64,000 nt of DNA from Montifringilla adamsi (GCA_017590115.1 JAGGNK010013558.1:11707752-11771751), one strand, 5' to 3'. Positions 33,059 through 47,920 are shown, counted from the first letter of the stretch. The notes: generated by a model from the letters alone, not told the origin. Program-made: numbers and translations.

Positions 33059-35687
33059 ATACATAAAATTGGTATCAGTAAAATGTTAAGACTTTGAAAA
33101 TATCAGTTTAGGCTCAGCATTAGTCTTGGGCAAAGAATTAAACTAACCATAGCTGAACCTTACCTACCACATCTAATGCACTATAAAGCAGTAAAAGTCT
33201 GCCCCAACTCATTTTTGACTGAACACTCTAATTGAGTCTGCATATCTCCTTCCAGCTCTGATGGTGACCTGCTGGTTTGACCCAAGGCTTGCTTTCCTCA
33301 CTTCTGAATCCTTGTCCTCATCAAAGAAAGATGGTTATGGCCTTGTGGTCACCTTCTTTTCTGGGTATGTGTAGTGAGAATTTCTCTAATGAAAATATAA
33401 GAAAATTAAATGTTTGTTGTTTGGTTTTTTATATGGGACGATGGACAAAATTATTAACAGCTACTCTTAGAAAATAACAAGAATTTGCTGTTGTCAAGTA
33501 ATGATATCCTTTCAACCCACCTCCCATTAAGCAGAATCTCTTGCATACAAAGCTTATTCCATATGATAAGGCATGCAAGCTCTCTCACAGGGTGCAGTAT
33601 GTGCCACGCTGTAATACAGAGAGCAGAGATATTATAACAGCAGGAGGCAAATAAAGCAGCAGATCACAGCCCTGGTGCTCTCTAAGAGCCAGGAGCTGTA
33701 AGAGCAGCAAAGAGGCCCTGCCTGTCAGGTCAGTCCTTCAGCACAAATTGAGGCAATTTGACAGCCCCACAGCTTTATGTCATCTGTTCCCAGGCTGGTA
33801 CAGTGGGAGAAGAGGGGAGGGTTTTGTCCCCACCTCCACCCTGGGAGCAATCCTGCTGCAAAGCCCCCGCAGTGACTGCGTGTCCCAGGCTCTGCTGGCC
33901 AGCAGCTGGGTGCCCAAATCTGGGCTCCCCAGCTCCTCCAAGCAGGCTGCACTGGCAGCAGGGACAGCCCAGCACCAACACCCTGGGCTACACCAGCCTG
34001 CACCTCTTTCTGTGGGCTCACACTGCTTCAATCAGTTACTAATGAGGCGCAAAATAACAAATACTATTAAGTGAACACTGCATTAATAATGCTGGCAAGG
34101 TTTCAAGTCTACAGATGTTATTTATAATACATGACTAAACAAATATGTATTCCCTTTGAGACTCAGACTCAGGAGCAATTTACTGATTTCCTGTATAGGC
34201 TAGTTCATACAGGGATTTGAGTAAATACTGCATCTGAATGTCTTGCTTGGATCTATGCTCTGGAACTGTAGTAGACAATCATAATAATGTTTAATTTTAA
34301 AATTATTAGAAAATTTGTTTTCAGATTATTAGATACTGGCCCTATCTAGTTCTTGTAGAGGAATAAATTTTTCTGTATTACTTTTTTATAGAAAAATAGA
34401 ATATTCAAAGAATATAGCCTTCAGTTACACAGCACAGTGGAAATGAGTAGAAAGGTTAGAGAAAATTCTGGAAGAAAATGGACTTAGAAGAAGCTAAAAA
34501 AGATTAATTAAAACCCCACATCTTCTCCTTTCCATCTGGTTTTGAAATTAATTAATCTTATTTATGAAATTCAATTGCTAATGAGATATTTTGTAGTTTT
34601 TAAAATGTTTCTGCATAACGAATCATTTGATCTTGATGTGATTTTGTTTCTTTTCTGCCTCTTATAATATTGCAGGTATACAGGGGCCTTCAAAACTGAG
34701 GAAAGCTGTGAACTCACAAAGGTCTCTGGTCCACTCTGCAGGCTTTTATATACATCAAGAGAAAGAGGAGAAATATTTTACAGGACACCAGAAGTGCCCT
34801 AAATTAAGGTACTCCATGAAGAGGTTCTTTGTTTAATTCATAATGCTGATCATTGAACAATAATAATTTGCTTCAAATTTCTCAGAGAATTTAAAGACAA
34901 AGCAGTGATAACAGTGAATAGACAGACAAAAATGTAATTTGTGACATACTTCTTATCTTATTCCTCTCTTTCAAATTCTGAAATTAAAGCAGTTGAAAAT
35001 AATACATACTGACATGTAAAAAGAGCTGACTGCATGATGCCTAAATAATTTGCTATAAAAATATCACTTACCATTGACATTGCCAAGTATCTTCTTATTT
35101 AAATCTGCTATTATCATGCCTTCTTGGATATGAAATACGCAGCAGAGTCCATTCCCAGTGTGTTAAATACTTGAGAAAATAATAAATGCAGTGTAACTCC
35201 ACAGTGTTTGGATATTGGACTGTAACTCCTAAGCATTCAAAGTGACTACTCAATATAACAACTTTTCCTCTGCAGAAAATGCCTTGCTATTTGCCAGCAA
35301 ATCTTTAATGCTTTAGATTGGGTATTTCCAACTACCGCCCTACTTGCTAGGCAGATGTGTATAAAAGAGATGTTATTTCACTGAATCAACCACTGAGATC
35401 GTAACCCTTTTCCTGTACCACAAACAGAAATATAAAACCTCAGACTTTCCTTTTGGACTTTTACTGACTTGTGTCTGTTGTAAGAAAGCAAAACACAACT
35501 AATCCGAGCGCCAGTATATGGAAAATGTGTTAAAACGTTTTAGATCATCTCGCTGCTTCTCATTCCTGCAATTCATTGGTTAACTGGCTCCTTCTGTGTT
35601 TATGTAGTTGCATGGTACAAATACAACACCTAAACTTCTCGCCCAAAGTTGAAATGATTCATTTATTACTTTTTACACCACCCCCAG

Positions 35688-35757
<70 letters not shown>
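35688..35757 (+). repeat. Uninterrupted A tract of 70 bases
   Basis: 70 consecutive A bases following CACCCCCAG and followed by a purine-rich GAAGGAAGAAAGAAAA tail. May be a retroposon tail or an expanded homopolymer. No obvious upstream retroposed body or target-site duplication was seen. Confidence 0.95.
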
Positions 35758-35759
<2 letters not shown>

Positions 35760-38139
35760 AGGAAGAAAGAAAACACACAGTGCTCATTTAACCCAAGTGA
35801 GTGAAAACGTCTTTCATAAGGTCTGTAAGGGCTTTGGGAGGTTTTTCTTTGGTGAATAAAGTCTGTGTAGTGGAGGGAAGAGTTTTGTCTGAGGATGGTA
35901 GAATTTAGGCTACAGCAAACAGACAAACTAGGATCCTCTTGCTGTGAGAAAATAAGATAATAGCAAAGGAGGTGCAAATGTTATTTATTCATATGAGACC
36001 AATTGAGATGGAGTCATTGTTTTGAGCAGAGGCAGGACCGAGAGAGGAGGTATTTTTGTGAGTGTGGTGAGTGCCTTGCTCTCAGAAATTGTATCGATAT
36101 TTATTTAGGTCCTTTAGTGAGGTAATTATCCTAAATAGAGAATATATAGGCTTTCCATCTTCAGGGTGTCTATAAATATTAGTTAACCCCATTAATTATA
36201 ACCACAATGGGGAAAGCACAAGCAGAACAACAAATGAGAATACTAAGAAGTGGAAAAAAGGATTAAATGAAGACATTTCCTCTGCTTCTTCTTCTATAAT
36301 GCAGAGAATGGGGCTATGTGATAAGGCACTCTTCCATAGGATGTACCACCCTGATTTCTGATACTGCCTGAGGATCCAGCCCCTGTTAGACAAAAGGGAT
36401 TACAGCGGGTAGCCCTTGTTCTCCCAACAGCTCTGATGGGACAGTTGCTCTGCCTTCATTCATCATCCTCTCCAGATGGACATTAGAATTAATCGGGTTC
36501 TAGCCCTAACAGCTTGTTTCAGGACCACAGCTGGAATCAGCATGTCTAGACTGATTTATTCCTGGCTCTCAGACCTATGTGCATGCTACTATTCCATATG
36601 CTTCCTGTTAGAGAAGTAATAGTGCCATTTCACAGCATAACTTCAGTTTTTCTTTCTTCCTCCCCTTTTTATTGTAATTAGACATTATTTTGCTTATGTA
36701 GGAAAATGTCCTGCCCCTGCTATGAAACAGGTCAAACTTCCAGACAAACAAAATAAAGTTCACAAAGGAAACAGTTAAATTTTCTGACTGCCTTCACTGT
36801 CACAGAAAATGCTAAACACATTTGTAAGTTATATAAAACTGTGTAAGTTCATATTTTCCTCTCCTGGTTTCACAGCCCAGAACAGCAAAAGGACTTTGTG
36901 ACATCTCTAGGCTCTCAAGAGTTTAGTAATAAAAATAAAAATAATCCTGGGCAGAAAACAACACTCCACACCCTGCTACTACTGAGCAAATGAGTTTCCC
37001 ATTTTCCTCACTTAGACTAAACAATGTTAAATTTACAATTCTAACATCTATTTATAGCAGGCACTCTACCCTAAGAACCACAGAGGTTGGTGTATATCAT
37101 TGTCCTTAATCCACAGGCCAGCTTTCAACTTGGCATGTCACGTAATTAGGAGAGAAATCTCCTGCCTTAATTAATATCTAAGCAATTTATGCACTGGGGC
37201 ATGATAAAGCCCCAAGGTGAGTGGTGTGTGTAGGGGCAGAAGGGGGTGCTCATCTGCTGTGAATTAATCTCTGATTGTAGTTTTTCATGTTTACTGTGAA
37301 TAGTAACTGATAACATTGACAGCACCATGGGCTTCGGCCATGGGTTTGCAGAGCCTGGGAAGTTCTGTAGGTACTGCAGGGGAGGGAATTCCTGGGGGTC
37401 TGGCAGAGCTGATAATCCTGACAGCACACAGTGGGGGAACTAAGCTGGAAGTGTGCCTGCAGGAGGGGAAAGTGGGTTAAAAAGCCATCGGGGGAGCAGG
37501 GAGTAACTGGTGTGAGACTGGAAGCAGCCGAGAGTAATTTGGGGATGTAAGTGCAGAGACTGAGGGGAAGGAAGGGATTGAAGGAGGAAAGAATTCAGTT
37601 AGGGTGCTAGGCTGGATTTGAGCAAATGGGTAAAAACTGAACACGAGGTGCTGGGTGTAGGCAGCAGGTGAGCCTAAGCTGGGTAAGACCCAGCACTGGA
37701 TTGGGCTCTGCAGACTGGGTTTAGCAGAGCAGGGAGGTTCTGTGAGGAGCTGACCCTCTGCATTTTTCTCTAGAGCTGCACAGAAATTACATTTAAGCCT
37801 CGTGCTCAAAAGAAGCTCATCCACAGTCTGTATGTCACTTATTTCAGTAGATATGACAAAGGGACAGATATGCTCCTACTAACATTTTTTGCAAACTCAA
37901 GGACTGAGAAATAGAGACGTTGTTTCAAAAAAAAAACCTTAATTTGAAGGATGTCATAATTTTGATACCCTTTAAATATCCTTCACTTTGTACTTTATCA
38001 ATGCCCCTAAATCTCATTTAATTTCTTTTTCTAGGCAATTCCTATTTCTTTTCATATAATGAAAGCAAAATAACCTAATCTTAAAATGAAGAATACTTTG
38101 TTGATATATTTGGTGGCATTGTTGTTCTTTCCAGTATTA

Positions 38140-38720
38140 TTCTTCAATCCATCTTTAATATAGCTTGACATTTTGTTTGCTTTTTTTGACCACTAGTGTG
38201 CCCTGAGTAGAAGTTTCCATTAAGCTGTCTGCAGTAACGCCTAGATCTTTTTCTTGAGTGATTTTGCAAACTATCAAGTGTATATGAGTAGTTCAAGTTG
38301 TTCCTTTTAGTACACATTACCTCATGCTTGCCTACACTGAATTTCAGTTACCATCTTTTTTGGTCCCTTCTTTTAGACTTTTGTTTTGTTTTGTTTGCTC
38401 TTGGGCCTTTTTTAAGTCATGGCTTTTTTAAATGATCACATAATTCCCAATTATGCTGTCTCTGCTACTGAATGCTTCCTTTCCAGATGAGTAGCAAATA
38501 CATTAAATTAACCCCATTTTTGGTGTAGGCCTTAGGATCTCTACTTATTAATATACTTCCCAGTTCAAAATAACCATTGACTTGTATTTTTTTATTTAGT
38601 CTTCACAACTTTCTGATTCATAATATATTTCTTAGTCCTCTGCTATTCTTTACCCTTAGACATTTTATGATATTTAAAATAAGTAACTACATTATACCCC
38701 TAAGATTATACTTTTATCCA
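38140..38720. mobile_element. Ancient amniote LINE relic
   Basis: The string TTTTTTTGACCACTAGTGTG, then GCAGTAACGCCTAGATCTTT TTCTTGAGTGATTTTG, CATTACCTCATGCTTGCC and CTGAATTTCAGTTACCATCT follow the order of a widespread repeat I recall from turtle, crocodile and bird genomes. The decayed match continues through GGATCTCTACTTATTAATAT and ATAACCATTGACTTG. Family (CR1/L3-like) and orientation cannot be settled by eye. Confidence 0.5.
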
Positions 38721-41700
38721 TTATTCTAATGTCTTTTAAAAATAATTTAATCATAATTGGCTGTTGAAACTCTACAGGGACAAGTACAGCCAGAGTACCT
38801 AAAGTCAAAGCTAGAGTTTAGAATTAATTCTAGAAGAGCAGAATGGCAGGACAGAGGAACTCAAAACCTCGGTTTGCCAGAAAAGTCTCTTTCAGTCTCT
38901 CCAGAGCAGTGTGGAATAATCCTCTCACAGCTGAATTCAGAAAAGCAGCTCCCAGGTGCTCTTAGTCTAAATACTGAGCTCAAGCCTGCTCTTCTGTGCA
39001 CCAAATGTCACCTCTCCATCTTGCTGCCTCCTTGGCCGCAGTGGAACAGCTTGTTCTGCTCTCAAACTGCTCAAGCAAAGATAAATGGGAACTGGAGTGG
39101 GGTTTGAGGCTGTAACTCTTTTCTCCAGATATCCCCAGGCCACCCACCCTCACTGAGGTCTTGGATGCAGCCTTGAAAACGGATGCATGTGCCAAAAAGC
39201 ATCAAGGAAGAACAGGATCCTTACCACTGAATAAAGCATTAAATGAGCACTCCGTGTCCAGTTCTGGCATCCACTCATTTTAGCACAGATGGCAGCAAGG
39301 TGGGAAGAATTCAGAAAACCATTATAAGAAGTCAGAGGATTGTGTTTTGAAGTAAGAGACTAAGAATTTGTTTTATTTTCTTCCAGCAGTTTGTTGCAAT
39401 GTGATGTCTTTGCAGTCCGTGTACATACTGGCATGAGGCAGAATTCAGAGCATGGGAACATGAAGGCAGATGCATTTGAATCACAAATATTGTTACACAG
39501 AAGTTCATCATTAAGGTAATTAGAACTTCCTGGAATGTTTATTCTGCTCTATGCAATTTATCACAGCAGTGATATACAGGTTTTGGAAAAGTGGCTGATC
39601 TGATTTCATCTCAACATTTAATGCCCTCCTAATCAATTTTGGGAGCTACGTTTCTGTTTAGCTCTTTTTTCAAAAGCCTGCTCACTCATTCATATTTTGC
39701 ATTAAGGACTGGAAGAATGCAATGTAGTAATTGGCAGGATCAGGTGAAATGAATTCACCTCCCTAATGGTTTGTTTTCTTTACCTAAGTGAAGTTATTAA
39801 TTGTAACTTAGTATGTGTTGTCCTGATTGTACTCAACATACAAATGTTACGTAGCTTAATGAAATGTGAGACTTAAACCCAAACACTTTTTTTCCATAAC
39901 CAGTGGCTTTATAATACCAGTATATTTTTTGCAGTAACAGGAACTGTATGAGACAAACTGTTTTTAACTGTGGCAAAGGTGAATCCTCTTTGCTCTCTAA
40001 AATGCTCTTTCAAGGAAACTTTTTAGCTTCAATGAACAAGGGAGAAACGTATCAACACAAAACTTTGTAGACTGATTTTGAAGAATATAGCTGTGGCTAT
40101 ATTTGTCTACTAAATTGTAATGATCATTTTTTATTTCTTTGGGGAAAATAACCTAAGTTCACCTGTAGAACCTTAATATCACATTGGATTCTCCACAGGG
40201 AGAGGCAGTTCTGCAAGTTTAAATATATTTTGAAGAGCTTTAGTTTGTGTTCTCTTTCTCTGTAAATTTGCTTTCATGGATGGTTTCTGAACTCTTTAAG
40301 AACTCCTTTATTGCTTATCATTTCAGTTTCAAGTTCACTGTCCCACCCTCAGGAAACTTACCAAACATGCTGTTATGTTGAAGCACATAGAATTCCAGGT
40401 GATGAATACTCTCTTCATGACAGTTACATAGGAGGACTGTTCTCACTTAATTACACTGCTCATTTGCAAAAAATTGCTGACCTACCCTGGCGTGATACAA
40501 AGTTCTCTTTGGTAGAATACCTTCAAATATACTTGAAAAATTATTATTAGGCATTTATACCAATTCTGACATATTTTGTTATAACAATAACCTGATATTA
40601 TTGCAGAAAACCTAAGATTGTTTTAGGTTACATGGGCTAATCAAAAAACCTTCACCAGTTGCTGGATTTTATGTAGTACTTAACTTCTAAAACCAAACAG
40701 CAAATGGTTGTGTCATGTAACAGGCCAAATGTGTGGTATAAATTGACTTTGCCTCAATTCTTTCCGTGATGAATGAACATTCTGTTCTCAGAAATAATTG
40801 CTTGGATGAAAAGGTCGCACACATCAACTGTGGAGTGCAAATGGTTACTCCCCAAACCCTTGTTAAGCTAATTTCATAGGAAGCAGGAATTTGTGTTGGT
40901 GTTTCTGAGTGCTGTATAAAGCCCAGTGTTCAGAAGAAACCATTCAGTCGTCCCAAAGTGTGGCACTGTTTAAAATCAGTTAGCACTTACAGACAAAATT
41001 CCATAACCACCCAACAGGGCACAATCAGTTGATATATGGTTAAATATTAATTAGCAAAGCGCAGATAAAAATGTTGAATTTCAAGTACTTCTGGAAGCAC
41101 CAAAATTTCCAACAAGCAATGAGAATAATAAGCCATGTTGTATCAAAGGTCATGCATGTGATGCCATACAGGGGTCATGTAATTATTGAGATAGCTACAT
41201 GAATTCCTTTTAGACAAATTGTAATTTGTTTCTGAAAAACAAATGTGGAGGAAAAAATACAAGATCCAGGGAACTTGTGTCTGGATAAATTGATAACTTA
41301 ATCAAAGTTATTAATTTGATTAGTTCAATTTGTGGAATTTGGTGCCATTTGAGAGCAAGTATGTGAAGACATATTTTATGGAAAACTTTGGAATGCCAAC
41401 ATACTTACAAATGAAATGAAATGAAAAAATTATCTGTGTAATATTTCTTTGTTTTTCTTATTAGCACCTAATAAACATCCACAATCTACATCTTACTACG
41501 TTTATGAAATAGCTATGCCCAGCTAGTGATGCACAGATATGGTAAATGAAAGAAGAGAGGCCACATGATAGACGCATGAGGAAATGCAGAGCAGAACACC
41601 ATTACCTGTGATAGGGAAATGGAAAGAGGTTTGTCTTCCTTTGAAACAGTGGCTGGAGATACAAAGCTGAAGCAGAGGGGATTTTTGGCTTGGCTGGTCT

Positions 41701-44310
41701 CTGTTTTTTACTTCTACCATGATCACTGTGTACAAGTGTTGCCATGAAAATAAAAGACAAAGTTAACTACTGCTCCTTACCTGAGCTACAGTAATTTATC
41801 ATCTATTTAAGAAACGAACCCAGCCCCCATATTTGTAATTATTATCTATTAGACATTCTACTTCACAGCAGGGATAAACATGAATTTGTAATGCCATGCA
41901 GCTGTGGGTGGCTGTCTAGGAGATTACCATGGCTGACTGATTTCTTCAAGGGCTTGCCAGGCCAGAGCTAGATGCATTAAGACTCTTAAGATTTGCAGTT
42001 TCATACTCAGCCCTTCCCTTTTATCCTGATTGGCTTCCCCTTCCAAGGCAACAAAGCAGGAGGCATTCTTTAGCTGCCTTTCAAGCTGCCCATTCTGTCC
42101 AAGAGTTTGAATGCTGATGGTTTCAGCTGTGCCTGCTTGAGACTCCTGAAATGTATTCAACTAATACCACAGCAACCTGACTAAATTATTAATGTAAGTT
42201 AGTTTGATTCAAGAACTAAAAGTGTTTTATTGGTCATAAACATTTCTCACAATATGGTGACTTCTGGCAGAATTCCTGATTTGATCCAAAGCCGGTGTTT
42301 CGATAAGAAAGTCTTAAAAGTAAAGTTCAGCTGCCATTTTGGCAGCAAATTCACAAAACACAGTAAAATAAATTGGGAGCTTATCACAGAAATTATGCCA
42401 ACAAGGTTAAAAGTTGCTTTTGTTGTAATTATGAATTATTGACCACAAAGTGATCTAGGTCCTCTGCTCAATATGCTCTGGAGAGAATTATCACCCTGAC
42501 TGGCTTGGGATGACCAAAGAGCACAGCTCTATATCCTGGGCCATTTTTAGGCAAATTTTTAGTTTCTCTGTAACACTGTGAGTAGAACCTGAGAAAGCAG
42601 AAAGGGGAATGAAGACAGAAAGGCAAAAGGGTGCACGGTGAAACAATAGCTGGAGTTATTCAGGATCACCATGTGATGCCATGGAGCCATTCATAATCAG
42701 ACCTGAGTATGTCCCTGACCACTATAGTTTACACTGAAAGAACTAATTACTTCAGGTAGCTTCAAAAGAAATCAGTTAATTCCCCTTCATGAGGAATTTT
42801 TTTTTTCTGCATAGGCTGAACTGGATGTGATTTCCATGCTAGCATAAAAGTTCCCAGACTGTGTATGTGTATATAGCAACAATTCATTTATATTTCTCTA
42901 TATGTGTTTATTTTCATGGCACAGTTACATTCACTGGTTATTTTTGAGACTATAATACATCTTGGGTGTTCTGGCTAAACTGATGCTGCCAAAATTGTCA
43001 GCAAAAAGACAGGAAAAGCTGATGAACCTTAAACTTTTCCCGAAACAACTGCTCAGTTGTTTCTTCAGGATATGGAAGAGGCAGAAAGTCCAAGCAAGAC
43101 GAGCGGTAGGAAACCAGGGAGGAAGGATAGAGATCTCTGTCTGCCATGGATTTCACAAACCTCTGTGTTTGAACTTTTAGAGACCCTAAAACAATAATCC
43201 ACAGTTATTAGCATTTCAGGAGTTATAAGAGATTTCAATATAAAGGAAAGGTAGTTCAAACTTCAGTTCAGTGCTCTGCTTATTCACTAGTTTCTTGCTT
43301 TCATTTTGCTTTGGAATTTAATATCTGTATAAATTGTACCACTAATGTTTACAGGAACATCTAAACACAATTTTGGAAAATTATCTTCTTAGACCAAGAT
43401 CTCCAAGGGTATGTGCAACATAATTCCTGACAATTTTAATGTGAACAAACTGAAGAAACAGCTCTTCAGTCTCTCAGGACTGGTTTCTCTGTTGCGAATG
43501 GGACTTGTGCTAAGAGCTGGGTAGGTATTTTTTACTTGCATGCCATATAATTAAAAAACTAAATATATGCATAAAAATAAATACTACCATGGATAATTCT
43601 ATTCCCCTCTGTGGGTTTGTCAGACCCACAGGGACAGCACTGTGGTTTGTGGGATGTTCTCCTAGCAACTCCTACTAACATCAGAATTTCTTGGGCAGCT
43701 GAATCTTCATACCCCACACTAAGAGCCTGCTACTTGGCACTACTTTATGTGCAGATTTCATATGCCCATATCTCTGGTTATTTGCACCAGCTTTACTTCA
43801 GTTTCTTGTCATCTTACAAATGCTTTTAATAACACCTTTATGCTATTACTTACTGGGGTTCTCTGCTGTAGTTCTTTGTATTTGGAAAAAAATGATGAAG
43901 ATGAAGATATGGTCCCTGCCTCAAGGAGGCTATAATTAAAACAAGACCAGCATTATAGAAACATATATTCTAGCTGGCTTCTAACTGGATGGTCTGTTTA
44001 GTTTTGTTTTGACATATTGTATGAAGCAGCATTTAACAGAGGTTGGGAAATTAGCTCTCTGAGTTTCTTGTATAAACTTAGAGCAGAGATTCATGTGTAT
44101 GAATTAATTTCATCACTGAATGTGGGTATTAATGTCACGAGGCATTTTTAAATGTTTGTGCCTATTCTGCTGTACTTTGAGTCCTCCTTGGCAGAATATA
44201 TAAAAACTTCTCAAGAGAAGGTGCCTCAGTTGTAGCAATACTTTCTAGCACCATACTGACAATTTTCTTCTGTTGAGTGAATGCTGCCTTGTACAGGCCC
44301 AGCAGTGGGG

Positions 44311-44311
44311 A

Positions 44312-44342
<31 letters not shown>
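44311..44342 (+). repeat. A25-G7 homopolymer junction
   Basis: 25 A bases directly followed by 7 G bases. Low-complexity purine tract. Confidence 0.95.
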
Positions 44343-47300
44343 AAGAAAAGTGTCAATTGTTTCATTACATACCGTCTGCACACAGTGTTGACCAAAAAAA
44401 TCCCCAAAACCCCAAAGTGGAAGGATCTCCCTGTGTCTTTATGCCAAGTTATCCTTCTTCTTGTCAGTAATGCTAATTTATCATGCAAATCCTGCAGTTT
44501 ATATCCTTATGGCTGCTCATATCCCTGCTGACACAGCACACATCCAGCAAGGTGACAGATTTTCCCACTCCTCCTCTTTGCCAGAAGAATTGAGTGTTGA
44601 GGATTAGACTCCCTTTTACAGCTTCCAGGGCAAAGTCAAACCAGCAGGAAGGGGGGAGCTGACAGAGCAAGGCTTGCCCTTCTGTGCTGTGCTCAGGCAA
44701 GGAAACAAGGCAGGTCAGGCAGAGAGTGGATACAAGACCTGAGACAAAGTCTAAAACAGAATATAATTAGAAGTGTAGCTGAAAACTGACACAGAGATTT
44801 CATAATTTTCACCTGTAATGTATTTTGCATATCACATGTATTTTTTTTTTTGTGGCCTCCTTAGTTTAATTTTCATACATTGAAGTCTTAAGTGTTTCTA
44901 AAACAACAGCTATGGTTTTAAAAGATCATTTCACACCCACCCCACTCAAATTACAACATTAATTATGGGTGAGTGGGCACAGATGTTATCAAAATCACAC
45001 GCTTACCTACCAACTCCACCAAATTTTCCAGTGCTTGGATATTTTCTTCCACTGATGTGTAGAATTTTATTGTAATGTTCTCTGTGCCTTTTTTTCCCCC
45101 TCAGATGTTTTATTCGGTTACTAAACCTGCATATGGCTTCCTCCTCTATCAGCTGTCTGAGCTAAAAAAATACTTCGTGACAATCACTGAACTGAAAAAC
45201 AGCTCTGAAGATACTGATGTGATTAGGTGTGAGGCCAAGAACTTGTGCTGAGTGCTGGAAGAGCACTTTATAACCACAGTAAATCAGTACATTTGGGCTA
45301 GACAACATGGCAGAGAAGTGATGTGATGTGAAATATGAGCTGGGGAAGAATGTGAAAGAGAGGGAAGTGAAAAGGCATATTTAAACTGGATTTTCATTTT
45401 CCAGTGTTAAGTGTGAGCTAACCAGTCAGCTTTTCTTTGCTGACACTGAATTCTCCTCTTTACTTCAATATTGTGCTGCTAACACCCAACTGCACAGCAA
45501 AACGTGCAGATATGAGCACTCTCTGTGCCTCAGGTCTGTGAAAGGCTATTGTAACACTGCACTAAATTTGGACTAATGCACCCTGGCCCTCAGCAAGGAC
45601 TAATAGCTCAGGATCAGCTTCATGCTAACAGCTTTTGAGCTGTCTGGAATGGAGGCAAAGTGACTTTTATGCTCCCACAATGTACTTTGTGGAGCTATCC
45701 ATATTGGGTGGAATTTGGAAGAAACATTGAAAGCTTTTTAAATACATGACTGTGCCATACACCTCCAAAAAGCAAAGTGCATTGCGAAGGAGGGAAACAT
45801 CACTGCCCTTTTTTCATGATACGCAGTATTAGGACAAGAAAAAGCAACACAATGGCCAGGTCTGGGGTGTGGTTCAGGTCTCCATTGCCTTATCCACAGA
45901 AATATTGTGACTCTAACAGGCAATAGCAGGATTGTTCATATTCTCCACTAATAGTCAATCACTAATATTCATAATTCTTTATAATAAATCCCGGGTTTAT
46001 CAGCAAATGGCTAAATTACAAATCCTGCAGTGGACTCTACACAGCCAGATTATTTCCTAGTTTAATACCTACAGAATCAAATCAGAATTATGTCAATCTG
46101 TTGTGAAAATGGAAATAATTTTAATTTCTGTAAATTGGTAAAAGCAATAACAGTACCCCTATAAAAATATGCAGAAGTTGATTGTATGCAATACAAAATG
46201 TCCTGCATTGCTGTCTACCTTTGTGCTTAACTTTATTTCCCAAAAACATGATATAACATTAATGACATATCCTAGCCTAGAATTCAAGTCTGTTTTAACT
46301 CGGTTTCCTTCTGTGGCATTGTTTCAGGGACTCATTTGGATTTAAACATCTCAGGCTGTTTTACAGACATGGCAGGAATTGTGCTGTTTATAAACATGTG
46401 CTGCCATCGTGTGGACAATATTGAAAAGTGAAAAAAACAGCTTTTAAAAGAACTTTGGAAACAGGTAAGTATCTGTATTTGTTATCGTGAATTAGATGAA
46501 TTATAAATATGTATGATATAATATAGAGCTATGCACAAATCTGTCGGTTTAACCCTGCTAATGGGATCAAGAATATTGATTCAATCCTGTTTATTTTCAG
46601 CTCAAGAAATCCTTTCCAGTAAGCACAAAATGATTAAAACACACCAAATTAATCAGCACCAAATTCCAACATTACCTGCTTTTTCACCCATTTTTGTATC
46701 TGTTTATCTCTTTGGTTTTCCTCTAAGTCTTTGCAAAACTTGTTTTTGTACAGGATGCATTGCTTTCCTTCCACTCACACACACAAACACTCCTACCCAA
46801 AACATCAGCCAGCCCAGGCACCCCGCCCACACAGTCCTCATTCCTGCATGAGTTCACACGAAGCTTCCTTTCAGAAATGGTTTTGGTTTAAGGGCTCTCC
46901 TTGTTTCCTACATTTGACCCAGAGTTAAGAGACTTAGAGTTGAAATAGCTGCATCTAATACCAGTAAAAGTCCACAATGCCCAAACTGGAAACACTGAAG
47001 CGCATTCATGCAGTTTAAGTCTTGCTAAACTTAAATACCTACAAGACTTTATCCACTAAATGTTAATATCTAAAAAATCTAAGCAGATTTATGTCAATCC
47101 ATTGTAAAAATGTGCAAATTTTAACCTCTGAATGTTGGCCTATTAAAAGACCCTCTAGAAAAACATCACACATCATGGTAATTATCCTTACCTAGAGAAT
47201 TAAAGGAAAAAGTGAAAGAAGTTCCTGAAGATAATTTCCTCTATAACAGCCCATCTATAATAGGTAAAGGTTTACACACAAGGAGTGTGATGCTAAAGCT

Positions 47301-47893
47301 GTCCTCTGCAGCACAGTCCCTCAAAGCAAACCTGCACGTCACAGCAGCATGATCTGCCTGCTGCTCTGAGATCCTGTATGCCAAATGCCAGCTAGCTGAG
47401 GCTGCAGTCTGCTGACTTAATTTATACTGAATAAAGGTAAAGCTTTGCCAGCTTTGCCTGTGGGCTTCAAACAGATTATTTGGGAATACAGTTTAAAGAT
47501 ACGTTTGGACCAATCCATTATTTTGTGAAAGTTTACTGGGTTTGTTTTGGAAAACTTAGAATGTTTTAACTGACCTTTATAATCACTGAATATCTTTGGA
47601 ATCTTTTATGAATAGAGATTGGTGTAGTATTTTACTTAGGTTGTCACTTTGTGCAGAAAGAGCCTGCTCTTGTGGTACAGTAGGAGATGAAATAAATATA
47701 TATTTAACTAAATAGATAACATGGAATGCCATACAGTAGAAGATTCTCTGTGATGCTTTTTCAGCTTCTTTATAAAGACAGGTAAATCTATGCAGTAATG
47801 ACCTCTGTTTTTCTGGTATTTGCATTTTACACTTGGTTGATTTTGGTTTTAAGAAAATGTGAGCTTCAGCTGAAATTTCTACCCTCAAAGGCC

Positions 47894-47920
47894 TTTTTTT
47901 TTTTTTTTTTTTTTTTTTTT
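47894..47920 (+). repeat. T27 homopolymer
   Basis: 27 consecutive T bases, then GTGTGTGG. Could be the tail of a minus-strand retroposon, but no body was identified. Confidence 0.95.

Noticed and set aside
35576..35791. Open frame with a Lys run (and Phe run on the other strand)
   Set aside because: Produced by the 70-base A tract.
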